Program-made: the position numbers and the translations under genes
Part shown: in pieces, positions 48,140 through 57,121 of the stretch
Position numbering within the stretch: position 1 is the first letter of the stretch
How the letters are laid out: every line of letters begins with the position of its first letter
The notes under the pieces: model-generated
Seen by the model: the letters and a program-made list of their open reading frames with translations, nothing else
Told to the model about the DNA's origin: nothing
The model's database searches: none
Assembly: GCF_004217315.1 (NCBI RefSeq)
Contig: NZ_SGWR01000005.1
Coordinates: 1-64,000 of the forward strand
DNA length: 64,000 bases
Direction of reading: 5' to 3'
DNA from: Corticibacter populi
GTDB taxonomy: Bacteria > Pseudomonadota > Gammaproteobacteria > Burkholderiales > Burkholderiaceae_C

Positions 48140-51082
48140 ATGAGCGAACCCATTCGCGCGGCGGGAGAACATGCGCTGCCACCAGAGTTTGCGGCGTTTG
48201 CTTCGCGCATGCCTCGCATGCCGCGCAAGCCATTGGCGGTTTTCGGGCGGCTCGGCTGCGCAACGCTGGCCCATGTCGTCATCGCGATGCTGGTTGCGGC
48301 CACGGCTACCGTTCGTGCACCGGCGGTGCGAGCGCAGTCAGCCACCCAGGTCGCCGTTGTCGCCGCAAGCCATGACTTCGCACTGCCAGCCTCGGACTTG
48401 AGCCAGGCTTTGCTGCAGGTGGGAGGCACCGCAGGCATCCGCGTGGTGTTCGACCCGCAATCGGTACAGGGTCTGCACACCATTGGAATCCAGGGACGCT
48501 TCACGGTCGAGGAGGCGCTGCAACGTCTTTTGCAGGGCACTGGTCTGGCGCATCGATACACCGATGGCGGCACCGTGGTGCTTGAACAGGCGGCGGGAGC
48601 TGGCAGGGCGGGGCAAGCGGCTGGCCAGGCGTCCGAGTCCCTGCCCGTCGATGGGGTGGTCGCCACGGCATCACTCAATGAAGTGGTCGTCACCGCCACA
48701 CCGGATGACGACATCCTGACCAAGGACCAGACTTTTCAAGAGGCACGCTCGACCAGCGTCCTATCGCGCGACGACATCGAGCGTTTTCGCGGCACCTCGG
48801 TGGGCGACATCTTCAAGGGCAGCACCGGCGTGCTGGTGGGCGAAAACCGCAACAGCGGCGGCCTGGACATCAACATCCGCGGCATGCAGGGGCAGGGGCG
48901 CGTGCCCATCCTCGTCGACGGCGCGCGGCAGGAAACCACCGTCTATCGCGGGTACTCGGGCGTCAGCTCGCGCAGCTACATCGACCCCGATCTGATCGGC
49001 GGCATACAGATCGACAAGGGCCCCGTCATGTCGGCCGATGGCACGGGCGCCACAGGCGGCCTGGTGAGTATGCGCACCATCAATGCCGACGATATCGCCA
49101 AGCCCGGCAAGAGCTTCGGTTTGCGCCTCCGGGGTCAGGCCATTGGCAACACCACCGGCTCACCCATGGCGGCCGACACGCCCGCTGGCCTGCCGGCCGG
49201 TCTGTACTCCGGCAGCAGCAATGCCACTTACCGCACCGATTGCGCCACGCCCAGCCTCTGCTCCGGCCAGTACGCCCTGCCCACCGAGTGGGGCAACCCC
49301 GAGGGGCTGAACCGCCCCTCCACCTTCGATTTCAAGAACTGGGCAGGCAGCATCGCCGCTGCCAGGCGCTGGGAGAAGATCGACCTCGTGGCCGCCTACG
49401 CCCAGCGGCGCCAGGGCAACTACTATGCGGGCGAGCACGGTCCCGGGGCCTGGGTCGACACCGCCAGCCAGCGCAAGCTGCCCTTCTATACCGAGGTCTA
49501 TCCCACAGTCGAGGGCGCCTCCGTCTTCCAGACCGGCGAACGCATTCCTGGCACCAACTTCGAGAGCAAGTCCGGCCTGCTCAAGGGCAAGCTGTTTCTG
49601 CCGGCCGACCAGGAACTGGAACTCAGCTACCTGCGCTACAGCAGCGTCTACAGCGAGATCATGCCCTCGCAGATCCTGCGGGCTCTTGGCACGTCCTATG
49701 TCACCCAGCCGCGCAACAGTGACGTAGTGGCCCAGACCTACACCAGTCGCTACCGCTGGAACCCGTATGACCGCCCGCTCGTCGATCTGCGCGTCAACCT
49801 CTGGCACACCCGCACCAAATCCACCAACAACAGCCCCAGCGACACCGAGGTCGGGCTCTACAACAACGACCTGGAGCAATACCGCCGTACCGGTTTCGAC
49901 CTCAGCAACACCAGCACCGTGCGCCACCCCGGCAACTGGGGCGAGAGCCAGCTTCGTTATGGACTGGCCGTGCAGCGGGAAGACGTTGGCACCACCCAGC
50001 TGACCTATGACGTCCGCGACGCCGGGCGCGATGGCGACCGGCAGGAATACAGCGTGTTCGCGGCCTGGCAATACAAGCCCGTGCAAAGCATCACCTTCGA
50101 TGCCGGCTTGCGCCATACCCGCTTCAAGTCCTTTGACGCCAAGGGCATCACCGTCTACGACTCCGAGAGTTCGTACTGCACCGACGCCGATGGCGACGGC
50201 GCCTGCGACACCCTTGCCAGCCGCAACAAGAAAAGCGGCACCGCACCCATCGTCAGCCTGAGTTGGGAGCCGGGCAACCGCGGTCTGCAGTTCTATGGCC
50301 GCTATGCCGAAGCCTACCGCATGCCCAGCCTGTTCGAGAGCACCAGCGGCTACTCCTTCACTACCCAGCCGGACATCAACCTCAGCCCCGAGCACGCCAG
50401 GAACAAGGAATTCGGCATCAACTACCTCAAGGACGGTGTGCTGCGCAGCAACGACAAGCTGCGCCTGAAGTTCGCCTACTTCCGCAACGACATCAGCGAC
50501 TACCTCACCCGCACCACCGCCAACCTCTGGGAAGAGGGTGGCAGCACCAACTCGATCAGCACCGAGCTGGTCATGCGCAACATCCAGAGCGCCAGCTTCC
50601 ACGGCCTGGAACTCTCCGGCTCCTACGACCTTGGCGCGGTGTTCACCGAATTCGGCGCCACCAAGTACAACAAGATCGAGGTCTGTCACGCGGGCAGCTA
50701 CCGCGTCAACCCGTGCAACGACTACGGCATCGCCGGCAGCTACATCAACAACATGGTGCCGCCCAACTGGCACGGCAACCTCACGCTCGGCACGCGCCTG
50801 CTGCAGCGCAAGCTCACCCTGGGCGTGCGCGGCATCTTCATGGGCAAGCGCAATGCCGAGCCCGAATACAACAACGACACCTCGCGCAGCTTCCTGCGCG
50901 TCGTGCCCTGGCACTCCTACAAGGTGTTCGACTTCTTTGCCAGCTACAAGGTCAACGACAGCCTCAGCGTCGACTTCAACCTCGACAACTTCACCGACCG
51001 CTACTACATCGACGCGCTCAGCCTCGGCCTCATTCCCGCGCCCGGCCGCACTGCGCGCCTGAGCGCGACGCTGACGTTCTGA
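48140..51082 (+). CDS. TonB-dependent receptor with STN signalling domain, first copy
   Basis: A 980-residue outer-membrane transducer-receptor. Signal peptide with a long polar start, cleaved near residue 65 (VRA-QS); STN domain at about 77-150 (FALPASDLSQALLQVGG...IGIQGRFTVEEAL); TonB box EVVVTAT at about 181; plug domain (SVGDIFKGSTGVLV, NIRGMQGQGRVPILVDGARQ); 22-strand barrel ending in Phe. A barrel-wall motif EAYRMPSLFE is in the place of the FRAP box of haem receptors. AGGAAG precedes the ATG. With FecI/FecR upstream and a hemophilin-like gene downstream, haem-hemophore is the likely ligand. A paralogue is at 61847. Confidence 0.9.
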   Translation: MSEPIRAAGEHALPPEFAAFASRMPRMPRKPLAVFGRLGCATLAHVVIAMLVAATATVRAPAVRAQSATQVAVVAASHDFALPASDLSQALLQVGGTAGIRVVFDPQSVQGLHTIGIQGRFTVEEALQRLLQGTGLAHRYTDGGTVVLEQAAGAGRAGQAAGQASESLPVDGVVATASLNEVVVTATPDDDILTKDQTFQEARSTSVLSRDDIERFRGTSVGDIFKGSTGVLVGENRNSGGLDINIRGMQGQGRVPILVDGARQETTVYRGYSGVSSRSYIDPDLIGGIQIDKGPVMSADGTGATGGLVSMRTINADDIAKPGKSFGLRLRGQAIGNTTGSPMAADTPAGLPAGLYSGSSNATYRTDCATPSLCSGQYALPTEWGNPEGLNRPSTFDFKNWAGSIAAARRWEKIDLVAAYAQRRQGNYYAGEHGPGAWVDTASQRKLPFYTEVYPTVEGASVFQTGERIPGTNFESKSGLLKGKLFLPADQELELSYLRYSSVYSEIMPSQILRALGTSYVTQPRNSDVVAQTYTSRYRWNPYDRPLVDLRVNLWHTRTKSTNNSPSDTEVGLYNNDLEQYRRTGFDLSNTSTVRHPGNWGESQLRYGLAVQREDVGTTQLTYDVRDAGRDGDRQEYSVFAAWQYKPVQSITFDAGLRHTRFKSFDAKGITVYDSESSYCTDADGDGACDTLASRNKKSGTAPIVSLSWEPGNRGLQFYGRYAEAYRMPSLFESTSGYSFTTQPDINLSPEHARNKEFGINYLKDGVLRSNDKLRLKFAYFRNDISDYLTRTTANLWEEGGSTNSISTELVMRNIQSASFHGLELSGSYDLGAVFTEFGATKYNKIEVCHAGSYRVNPCNDYGIAGSYINNMVPPNWHGNLTLGTRLLQRKLTLGVRGIFMGKRNAEPEYNNDTSRSFLRVVPWHSYKVFDFFASYKVNDSLSVDFNLDNFTDRYYIDALSLGLIPAPGRTARLSATLTF

Positions 51083-51174
51083 ATGTGAATAGCTGCTGCG
51101 ATGGCTAGCCGCACCACCGGATTTTTCATCAACCCGCCCACGCTCAACGGGCACTCATGCATAGGACATTCGCA

Positions 51175-53550
51175 ATGAAGCTCTCTCTGCGCAACCTGAT
51201 GGCAGGGCTGGGAACAGCCCTGTTCCTCGCCGCTTGCGGCGGCGGCGGGGATGACAGCCCCGCACCCACCGTCACTCCTCCCACGGCAGCCATCTCGGCC
51301 AGCGTCCAGAGCGTGCCGATCGGCACCGCCGTCACGCTCGACGGCAGTGGCAGCAGTACGCCCAATACCGGCAGCATCACCTATTCCTGGGCCCTGAGCA
51401 GCAAGCCCGATGACAGCGCGGTGGAACTCTCCGGCACCGCCGCCACCGTCAGCTTCACGCCGGATGTGGAAGGCGACTACGTGGCCGAGCTCACCGTCAA
51501 CGATGGCACGGCCACCAACAGCACCAGTCAGACCATCAGCGCCACCAATCCGAGCCCTGTAGCCGTCATCAGCCCCGCGAGCGCCGCCGTGCTGTTGGGC
51601 AAAACCGTCACGCTCGACGGCAGCGGCAGCCGCCCGCCCACCGGCAAGGACGCCAGCGCCCTGACTTACCAGTGGACGCTGACCGAGCAGCCCGATGGCG
51701 ACACCACCACTCTGGGCGATGCCACCGCATCCAGCATCAGTTTTCTGCCAGCTACCGTGGGCATCTATAGGCTCAGGCTGGTGGTCAGCTATGGAGACTT
51801 GACCAGCGAGGCCGGGGCCGAAGTCATCGTCAATGTCGCCAACAGCAGCCCGGTGGCTGTCGCCAAGATCAATGGCGAAGAGGTCACTGCCCTCACCGTG
51901 ACCAGGGGCAGTACCGTCAGCCTGGATGGCAACGCCAGCAGTGACCCCGATGGAGACATCCTGCACTATCGCTGGTCCTTTCCTGCCATTCTGAGCAGCA
52001 AGCGCATTCCACGCGCGTCCAATGCGGAAATCAGCAACCACACCAGCGCCCAGGCCAGCTTCGTGGCCGATGCCGTGGGTACTTTTTATGTGGATTTCAC
52101 GGTCTATGACCAGAGTGTTGCCACAACGAAGCAACTGACCATCACCGTTGTCAAGGCCGAGGCTGACACCAGCAACACCGCGCCAGTGGCCGTCATCGGA
52201 CTCTGGGGAGAGGACATAGATAGCTTGGAATGTGAAACAGGCGGCATGGGGACGATATGGCCGTATTGCACCATCTACGCATCCCACTCCTATGACGTGG
52301 ATGGCGGAACATGGACCTATGCTTGGAAGTACTGGAACAAGGAAGACACCGCCAAGGTGTATGAGGCGAGTGGCAGTACCATCAATGTGCCCGCGGCCAC
52401 TGCCGGCACATGGAGGATCGAACTCACACTCACCGACGCCCAAGGTGCGACCGGTACGGACAGTGTTGATCTGATCATCAAGAACGGCGCCAACGTCGCA
52501 CCCTCGGTGAGGGCCGCGGTTGAGCTTGCCAAGGTGCTGGTGGGCGATACCATCATCTTCGACGGCAGCGGCAGCAAAGACGACAACGACGACGAACTGA
52601 CCTATCAGTGGACACTGCGTGACCGGCCCGATGGCAGTAACGCCGTATTGAACGCCAGCGGCTCCACCGCAACCGTGGTGGCCGACCAGCCCGGCATCTA
52701 CAGTGCCGAATTGCTGGTGATCGACTCCAAGGGGGTGGCGAGCCGGAGCACTTCCACCAACTATTCAGTGGTCAATGTCTTTGCCAAAAAGACCAACAAC
52801 CCGCCAGTGGTCGGCAGCCTGGGTTTATCGCAATATGGCAAGGCGGAAGGCCAGGTCAGGATCATTGCGGATGGCGCAACAACCGCTGGGACGAATCTGT
52901 ACGCCAGCATATACGACCCGGATCAGGATACCCCGTTGTACTACGCGTGGACGGTTGCCAGCAGACCCGCAGGCAGTGCCGAAATAGCCGACTATTCCAG
53001 TTCGGTCGCCGTCACGGGCGGCTCGGCAACCGTTAATAGGGCATTTCCGTCGCTGATCGCGGGTGATTATGAAGTGGAGTTTCTCCTCAGCGATGGCGTG
53101 GAAACCAGCGCGGAATCGTTCACGCTCAGCGTGGTTCCACGCGAAAACTATCCAACCCTTTTGCTTGAGTACGCAGGTGTTCTCGGAGACGTGGTCAACC
53201 CGCCTGCAGATACCGCGGAATGGCTTCAGGCATTTTTACCAATCCGTAAATCCGGCGGTGTGTATGCAGTGGACGGCAGCACCAGCACCACCTCGATTGT
53301 TGCTTGGTATCGCCTGACGGCTTTCGACCAGGATTACACGATTACCGTGCAGGACAACTCCAGTGGCATTGTGACCCTGGTGCGAGGAGTGTCAGACGGT
53401 CAAATCATCCGCAAAGGCGAGTCGGTGATTTTCAGTGTCGCTTATGAGACGGAGCCGGCTTCCGCGTATGAGTTGAATGTGGTGGTGGGGGTCAAGGAAA
53501 GGGAAAGCCATTTCGTTTCCTGGATACAGACCGGCGCCGGAAGTGAATAA
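51175..53550 (+). CDS. PKD-repeat outer-membrane lipoprotein
   Basis: A 791-residue lipoprotein: signal peptide with lipobox LAAC (Cys at residue 21), then GGGGDDS, predicting outer-membrane sorting. The body holds about six PKD/Ig-like repeats of 90-115 residues, each with a VTLDGSGS-type strand, a YxWxL strand and a GxYxxELxVxD strand, then a C-terminal region of about 170 residues I do not recognise. ATG 51175 has AGGA seven bases upstream. It lies between receptor and hemophilin-like genes on the same strand. A surface adhesin or a host-haemoprotein binder would fit; neither is shown. Confidence 0.75.
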   Translation: MKLSLRNLMAGLGTALFLAACGGGGDDSPAPTVTPPTAAISASVQSVPIGTAVTLDGSGSSTPNTGSITYSWALSSKPDDSAVELSGTAATVSFTPDVEGDYVAELTVNDGTATNSTSQTISATNPSPVAVISPASAAVLLGKTVTLDGSGSRPPTGKDASALTYQWTLTEQPDGDTTTLGDATASSISFLPATVGIYRLRLVVSYGDLTSEAGAEVIVNVANSSPVAVAKINGEEVTALTVTRGSTVSLDGNASSDPDGDILHYRWSFPAILSSKRIPRASNAEISNHTSAQASFVADAVGTFYVDFTVYDQSVATTKQLTITVVKAEADTSNTAPVAVIGLWGEDIDSLECETGGMGTIWPYCTIYASHSYDVDGGTWTYAWKYWNKEDTAKVYEASGSTINVPAATAGTWRIELTLTDAQGATGTDSVDLIIKNGANVAPSVRAAVELAKVLVGDTIIFDGSGSKDDNDDELTYQWTLRDRPDGSNAVLNASGSTATVVADQPGIYSAELLVIDSKGVASRSTSTNYSVVNVFAKKTNNPPVVGSLGLSQYGKAEGQVRIIADGATTAGTNLYASIYDPDQDTPLYYAWTVASRPAGSAEIADYSSSVAVTGGSATVNRAFPSLIAGDYEVEFLLSDGVETSAESFTLSVVPRENYPTLLLEYAGVLGDVVNPPADTAEWLQAFLPIRKSGGVYAVDGSTSTTSIVAWYRLTAFDQDYTITVQDNSSGIVTLVRGVSDGQIIRKGESVIFSVAYETEPASAYELNVVVGVKERESHFVSWIQTGAGSE

Positions 53551-53666
53551 ATACCGGGCTTGATTCCTTGCACGTGATATATCCCTCTCTCCGAATGGGG
53601 GGAAGGGCTTCCCTCAGGGTTTTGGCAGATGAGCAGAACCGTGAGGAAAATCTTCGATTTCACCTC

Positions 53667-53764
53667 CGTTATTCAGGGCCAAGCTCGGAATCCATTGTCA
53701 GTATTTCCAGATGGCCTTTGAGGCCTCGGTCGTGCCACTGGTTCCTGCCTGCTTGGGAATGACG
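53667..53764. repeat. CGTCATT/AATGACG-type repeat, decayed copy C
   Basis: Begins CGTTATTCAGGGCC, has GGAATCCA at the expected place and ends GCTTGGGAATGACG; 98 bases. It matches the ends of copies A and B with several substitutions. Confidence 0.45.
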
Positions 53765-54234
53765 GGAGATCAGCGGGAATGCGGGGAGTGTTCGCAGGCA
53801 TGCCCGTATGAAATGGGTCTGATCGGCTCTTTGGGTGCAGGCACAGGCTGTTTGTCCCCGATCCGGGGCGCGGACGCGTGGGGTTTGGGGGGATGCGATC
53901 TCGGTCACGGCATTTGGCATGGCGGGAGACGGACACCGTATCCTTCCATCTCCATACGGATCCAGGGATTTTTTTGGTCTTCCCCAGTTTTTTGTCAGGG
54001 AGTGTAAATCCAGATAGATATTTTTGAAATACGCATATGGCAGTTCAGCCAGTCAATGACAGCGGAATGAATCATTTGTGTTGAATTGATGATGAAATTG
54101 ATATGAAAAATCCTTTGCAATGCAAAGGCGTGGAATTTTTGTTTTTAATATCTGGCATATCAGTCGGAGGGGATTAATCATTCTTCCAAATAATATTGGC
54201 ACTATTATCATGGGTAATTTGGATTGCTTGGAAA

Positions 54235-54253
54235 AATGAGAATTTTCTGAAAT
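54235..54253. promoter_or_regulatory. Candidate Fur box upstream of the hemophilin-like gene
   Basis: AATGAGAATTTTCTGAAAT: the left half AATGAGAAT is a perfect Fur half-site of the AATGAGAATCATTCTCATT type, and AGAA-TT-TTCT is itself palindromic. It lies 100 bases before the start codon, as expected for iron repression. Confidence 0.5.
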
Positions 54254-54352
54254 CATGGCGCCGTCCCCAACAAAAGGCGCAAGCTTGGCGGTAGGGACAT
54301 TTCAAGCAAACCGTGTGCCATGCACACAATTCCCTTTGTCAAGGAGTTCCAT

Positions 54353-55087
54353 ATGAAGAAGACAGTCATTGCTACCGCACTGCTGGCCGTCGTAGGCGTT
54401 GCCAGCGCATTTGACTCCGTCGGTGAGACGACGAAGTCCTTTCTGAATGTCGGCGGATCGACTTTCGCGGACACCCATTTCCATGGGCCCAATGGCGCGC
54501 CGGGCGTCGGATTTGCTGATTACGTCATCAGCCTGAGCAGCATTTCGTTCTCCGCGCTGCAAGTAGGCTCGGAGTCTGGGTTCAACCGCTACCAGTTGCT
54601 GGGTTACACCCATCCGGGTGTTGATGGCATCGAGAACTACAACTTCAACTGGGCGCAGGTGCCGACCGGCAACCAGGAAGTGTATTTCGGCCTGGTCACC
54701 AACACCGACAGCAGCGACACCGCCGCCTTCTACGTGGGCGATCGCACGGGCTGGGCCATCCCGACCAGCAACACCAGCTACACCACGGTGGCGCTGGTTG
54801 AGACGACTGGCAACGGCAGTTCCCCTGCCGTGCTGCAAGGTACGCTGAATCTGGTCAATGGCAATCTGAATACCGCTGGCGCGGGCCTGACGGATGGCAC
54901 CAACACCCTGGTGATCAATACCGCTGTGAATGCGGGCGCCGGTACGTTCAGCGGTACTTCTGCCTACAACAGCGATTCCGGTACTGCTAGCGGAGCTTTC
55001 TTCGGCAGTGGCTCCAGCAGTGCCGTGGCGGGTGTTGCCGATGGTGGTTCCGCCTACCAGGCAGCCTTCGGCGGCATTGCGCAATAA
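54353..55087 (+). CDS. Hemophilin-like secreted protein, probable Slam substrate
   Basis: A 244-residue protein with a clean Sec signal peptide (first 19 residues, cleaved after VASA) and no lipobox. The mature protein lacks cysteine and is rich in Gly, Ser and Thr. Its C-terminal 100 residues read as a small beta-barrel ending GTASGAFFG...AFGG, the hairpin and FGG end shared by Slam-exported proteins such as TbpB and hemophilins. His42, His44 and His87 in the N-terminal half are possible haem ligands. ATG 54353 has AAGGAG at six bases. The Slam gene follows and a haem oxygenase is next, so a haem-scavenging hemophore is the best reading; haem binding is not proven by sequence. Confidence 0.72.
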   Translation: MKKTVIATALLAVVGVASAFDSVGETTKSFLNVGGSTFADTHFHGPNGAPGVGFADYVISLSSISFSALQVGSESGFNRYQLLGYTHPGVDGIENYNFNWAQVPTGNQEVYFGLVTNTDSSDTAAFYVGDRTGWAIPTSNTSYTTVALVETTGNGSSPAVLQGTLNLVNGNLNTAGAGLTDGTNTLVINTAVNAGAGTFSGTSAYNSDSGTASGAFFGSGSSSAVAGVADGGSAYQAAFGGIAQ

Positions 55088-55166
55088 GCCGAGCTGACGC
55101 CAGTCAATAACAACAAATCCATATAGCCACATAGAAGTGAAGCCAGTTGAACCATGATGATCCTTG

Positions 55167-55191
55167 GAACCTGCCTGCGGGCAGGTTCTTT
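55167..55191 (+). terminator. Terminator or attenuator between hemophilin-like and Slam genes
   Basis: GAACCTGC (55167-55174) and GCAGGTTC (55181-55188) form a perfect eight-base stem with a six-base loop, then TTTC. The short T run suggests partial read-through, letting the exported protein be made in excess over its translocon. Confidence 0.65.
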
Positions 55192-55408
55192 CACATGAAC
55201 GTTTGGCGCGCTCTGCCATGAACAGTCTGTTTTTCGCTGCCCGTTGTTTGGCCCGTGCGGCAGTTTGGCGCGGACATGCAGTGTTCATCGCAGAGCGTGG
55301 CGGGCGACAAGCCCTGTGATTGCCATGAATTTCATCTCCATTCTTGTCTCGTCTGCCTTGCGCAGGTGGCGTGACTGGGCCTTTGGCCCAATGCTGTTGC
55401 CTTTGCCT

Positions 55409-55516
55409 CGTCATTTCGGGTTTGACCCGGCATGCAGTGGCGCCGTGTGCATTGGTCGCCGTTTCCTTCAGCGCCACAATCGGGCCACCTGGATTCCCGC
55501 CTTCGCCGGAATGACG
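55409..55516. repeat. 108-bp repeat bounded by CGTCATT / AATGACG, copy B
   Basis: Begins CGTCATTTCGGGTTTGACC and ends CGCCTTCGCCGGAATGACG; nearly the same length as copy A. It lies directly upstream of the Slam gene; read in frame it gives the WIPAFAGMT peptide commonly mis-annotated as coding, which shows that the Slam start is downstream. Confidence 0.65.
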
Positions 55517-55543
55517 GTGGAAGGTGCGGGGAAAGGTTCGGAA

Positions 55544-57049
55544 ATGGCCGGGGAATGTGCGCGAATGACGGGGACGTTTTTGAGCAAAGCCGCAGGGGCT
55601 ATTGGCCTGGCTGGCTGGCTGGCTTTCACAAGCCCTGCGGCACATGCGCAGCAGGATACGGCCGACCGGCTCTGGCAGGGCTCGGAGCAGCAGTCCCAGC
55701 AGTTGCGCCAGCAGGCGGCGCCCGGGCCCGACGAGGAAGAAGACGAGACGGTCAGCGAATCCTACCGGCAGGCGCTGGAAGCCATGACGCAAAGCCCGCG
55801 CACGCGCCTGCAGCGGCTGATGCTGGAAGTGCTGGGCGCGGTGAACCGCCGCGACTGGTTCGGCGCGGACCGGTCGTTGCGCCAGTACCAGCAGGTGCCG
55901 CAGCATGATCCGGCGCTGGCCGTTTTCGTCGATGCCAGCCGCGCCGCCGCCGAGGGTGATTTGGCCCGCGCCATCGAGGGCTACCGCGAGGTGATGCGCA
56001 GCAACCCGCAGTTCGTGCGCGGCGAGTTGGACCTGGCCCGCGCGCTGTATGCCGATGGCCGCCTGCGCGATGCCCGCGAGGTGTACGCGCACCTCAAGGG
56101 CCAGCAGGTGCCGCCGGTGATTGCCCGGCACGTGGATGAATCGCTGGCGAACATTGCGCGGCGCACGCGCTGGCAGTTGAACCTGTCGCTGGCGCTGGTG
56201 CATGAGGACAACCTGAATAGTGCCTCGACGGTGGTCGAGCAGTGCGCGTGGGTTCTTCAAGGGGTTTGCCTGCGGAACAACCCGGGCCACGAGATCCATG
56301 GCACGGGTCTGAACTTCGAGGCCACCATCAACAAACTGTGGCCGCTGGCGGGCAATCATGCGGTGATGCTGCGCAGCATCAACTACGGCAACACCTACCG
56401 GGAGGAGGGGGACTACGACAACCTGGTCTCCACCACGTACCTGGGCTACCAGTACGGCTCGGCCCGCAACCAGCTCCAACTGCTGCCGCTGTTCGAGTTC
56501 AACCGGGAGTATGGCGAGAAGATCTACCACGCCTTTGGCGCGCGCGCGAGCTTTCGCCGGCAGTTGACGGCGCGTGCCCAGGTCGAGGCGAGCTACGAGT
56601 ACAAGGTACGCAATTTCTCGCGCGACTACCAGACGCTGGAGGGCAATTTCACCGGCCTGAGCCTGTTTGCCAACTACGCCGTCAAGCCCGATCTCGTGGC
56701 CTATGGCGGCTTGTACTGGCGCGACAACGAGGCGCAGCAGTCTGTTTACTCCTACCGCGAGAAGGTGGCCCGGCTGGGCGTCTACAAATCCTTTGCCGGG
56801 CAGGCCACCTTGAACGTGGCCTACGGCCACCGCCTGAAGGTGGCGGAAGCCCGCAATGCCATTTTTGGCGGCAGGCGCCAGCGTGACCATGAGAACAGCC
56901 TCTACGTGCAGGCCACCTTCCCGAGCCTGCAGTGGCAGGGCTTGACGCCGGCCGTCAGCTACGAACACCGTCGCAACAACAGCACCATTCCCCATGCGTA
57001 CAACTACCGCAAGAATCGCGTCACGCTGGGCTTCAACAAGGTGTTTTGA
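55544..57049 (+). CDS. Slam-family (DUF560) outer-membrane translocon
   Basis: About 501 residues. Signal peptide ending SPAAHA (residues to about 35), an N-terminal helical TPR region (about 75-205; AVFVDASRAAAEGDLARAIEGY, NPQFVRGELDLARALYADGR), then a 14-strand-type barrel from RWQLNLSLALVHEDNLN to the terminal Phe. This two-part plan is that of the surface lipoprotein assembly modulator, which moves TbpB- and hemophilin-type proteins across the outer membrane. ATG 55544 has GGGGAAAGG upstream; ATG 55565 gives a neater signal peptide. Earlier in-frame ATGs run through a repeat and are rejected. The substrate is probably the small protein just upstream. Confidence 0.85.
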   Translation: MAGECARMTGTFLSKAAGAIGLAGWLAFTSPAAHAQQDTADRLWQGSEQQSQQLRQQAAPGPDEEEDETVSESYRQALEAMTQSPRTRLQRLMLEVLGAVNRRDWFGADRSLRQYQQVPQHDPALAVFVDASRAAAEGDLARAIEGYREVMRSNPQFVRGELDLARALYADGRLRDAREVYAHLKGQQVPPVIARHVDESLANIARRTRWQLNLSLALVHEDNLNSASTVVEQCAWVLQGVCLRNNPGHEIHGTGLNFEATINKLWPLAGNHAVMLRSINYGNTYREEGDYDNLVSTTYLGYQYGSARNQLQLLPLFEFNREYGEKIYHAFGARASFRRQLTARAQVEASYEYKVRNFSRDYQTLEGNFTGLSLFANYAVKPDLVAYGGLYWRDNEAQQSVYSYREKVARLGVYKSFAGQATLNVAYGHRLKVAEARNAIFGGRRQRDHENSLYVQATFPSLQWQGLTPAVSYEHRRNNSTIPHAYNYRKNRVTLGFNKVF

Positions 57050-57121
57050 TGCCTTTGGGGGCGGACAGCCTTCCGTTTTTCCGTTTTTCATTGACCTCCT
57101 GAAGATTCAAGATCCATCACC

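Larger units (their letters stand above)
53551..54352. other. Long AT-rich intergenic region before the hemophilin-like gene
   Basis: About 800 bases with a sharp fall in GC content, strongest at 54000-54250. It contains one decayed CGTCATT/AATGACG-type repeat and, near its 3' end, a Fur-like box. Short frames here lack coding character. The composition suggests horizontally acquired DNA or a large regulatory region. Confidence 0.55.

Noticed and set aside
49160-51154. Minus-strand open frame of 664 codons
   Set aside because: Antisense of the first TonB-dependent receptor; low-complexity Val/Ala/Gly translation typical of a shadow frame.
55244-55543. Upstream in-frame extension of the Slam gene
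   Set aside because: It runs through repeat copy B and yields the WIPAFAGMT peptide seen in many false starts; the signal peptide begins only after 55544.
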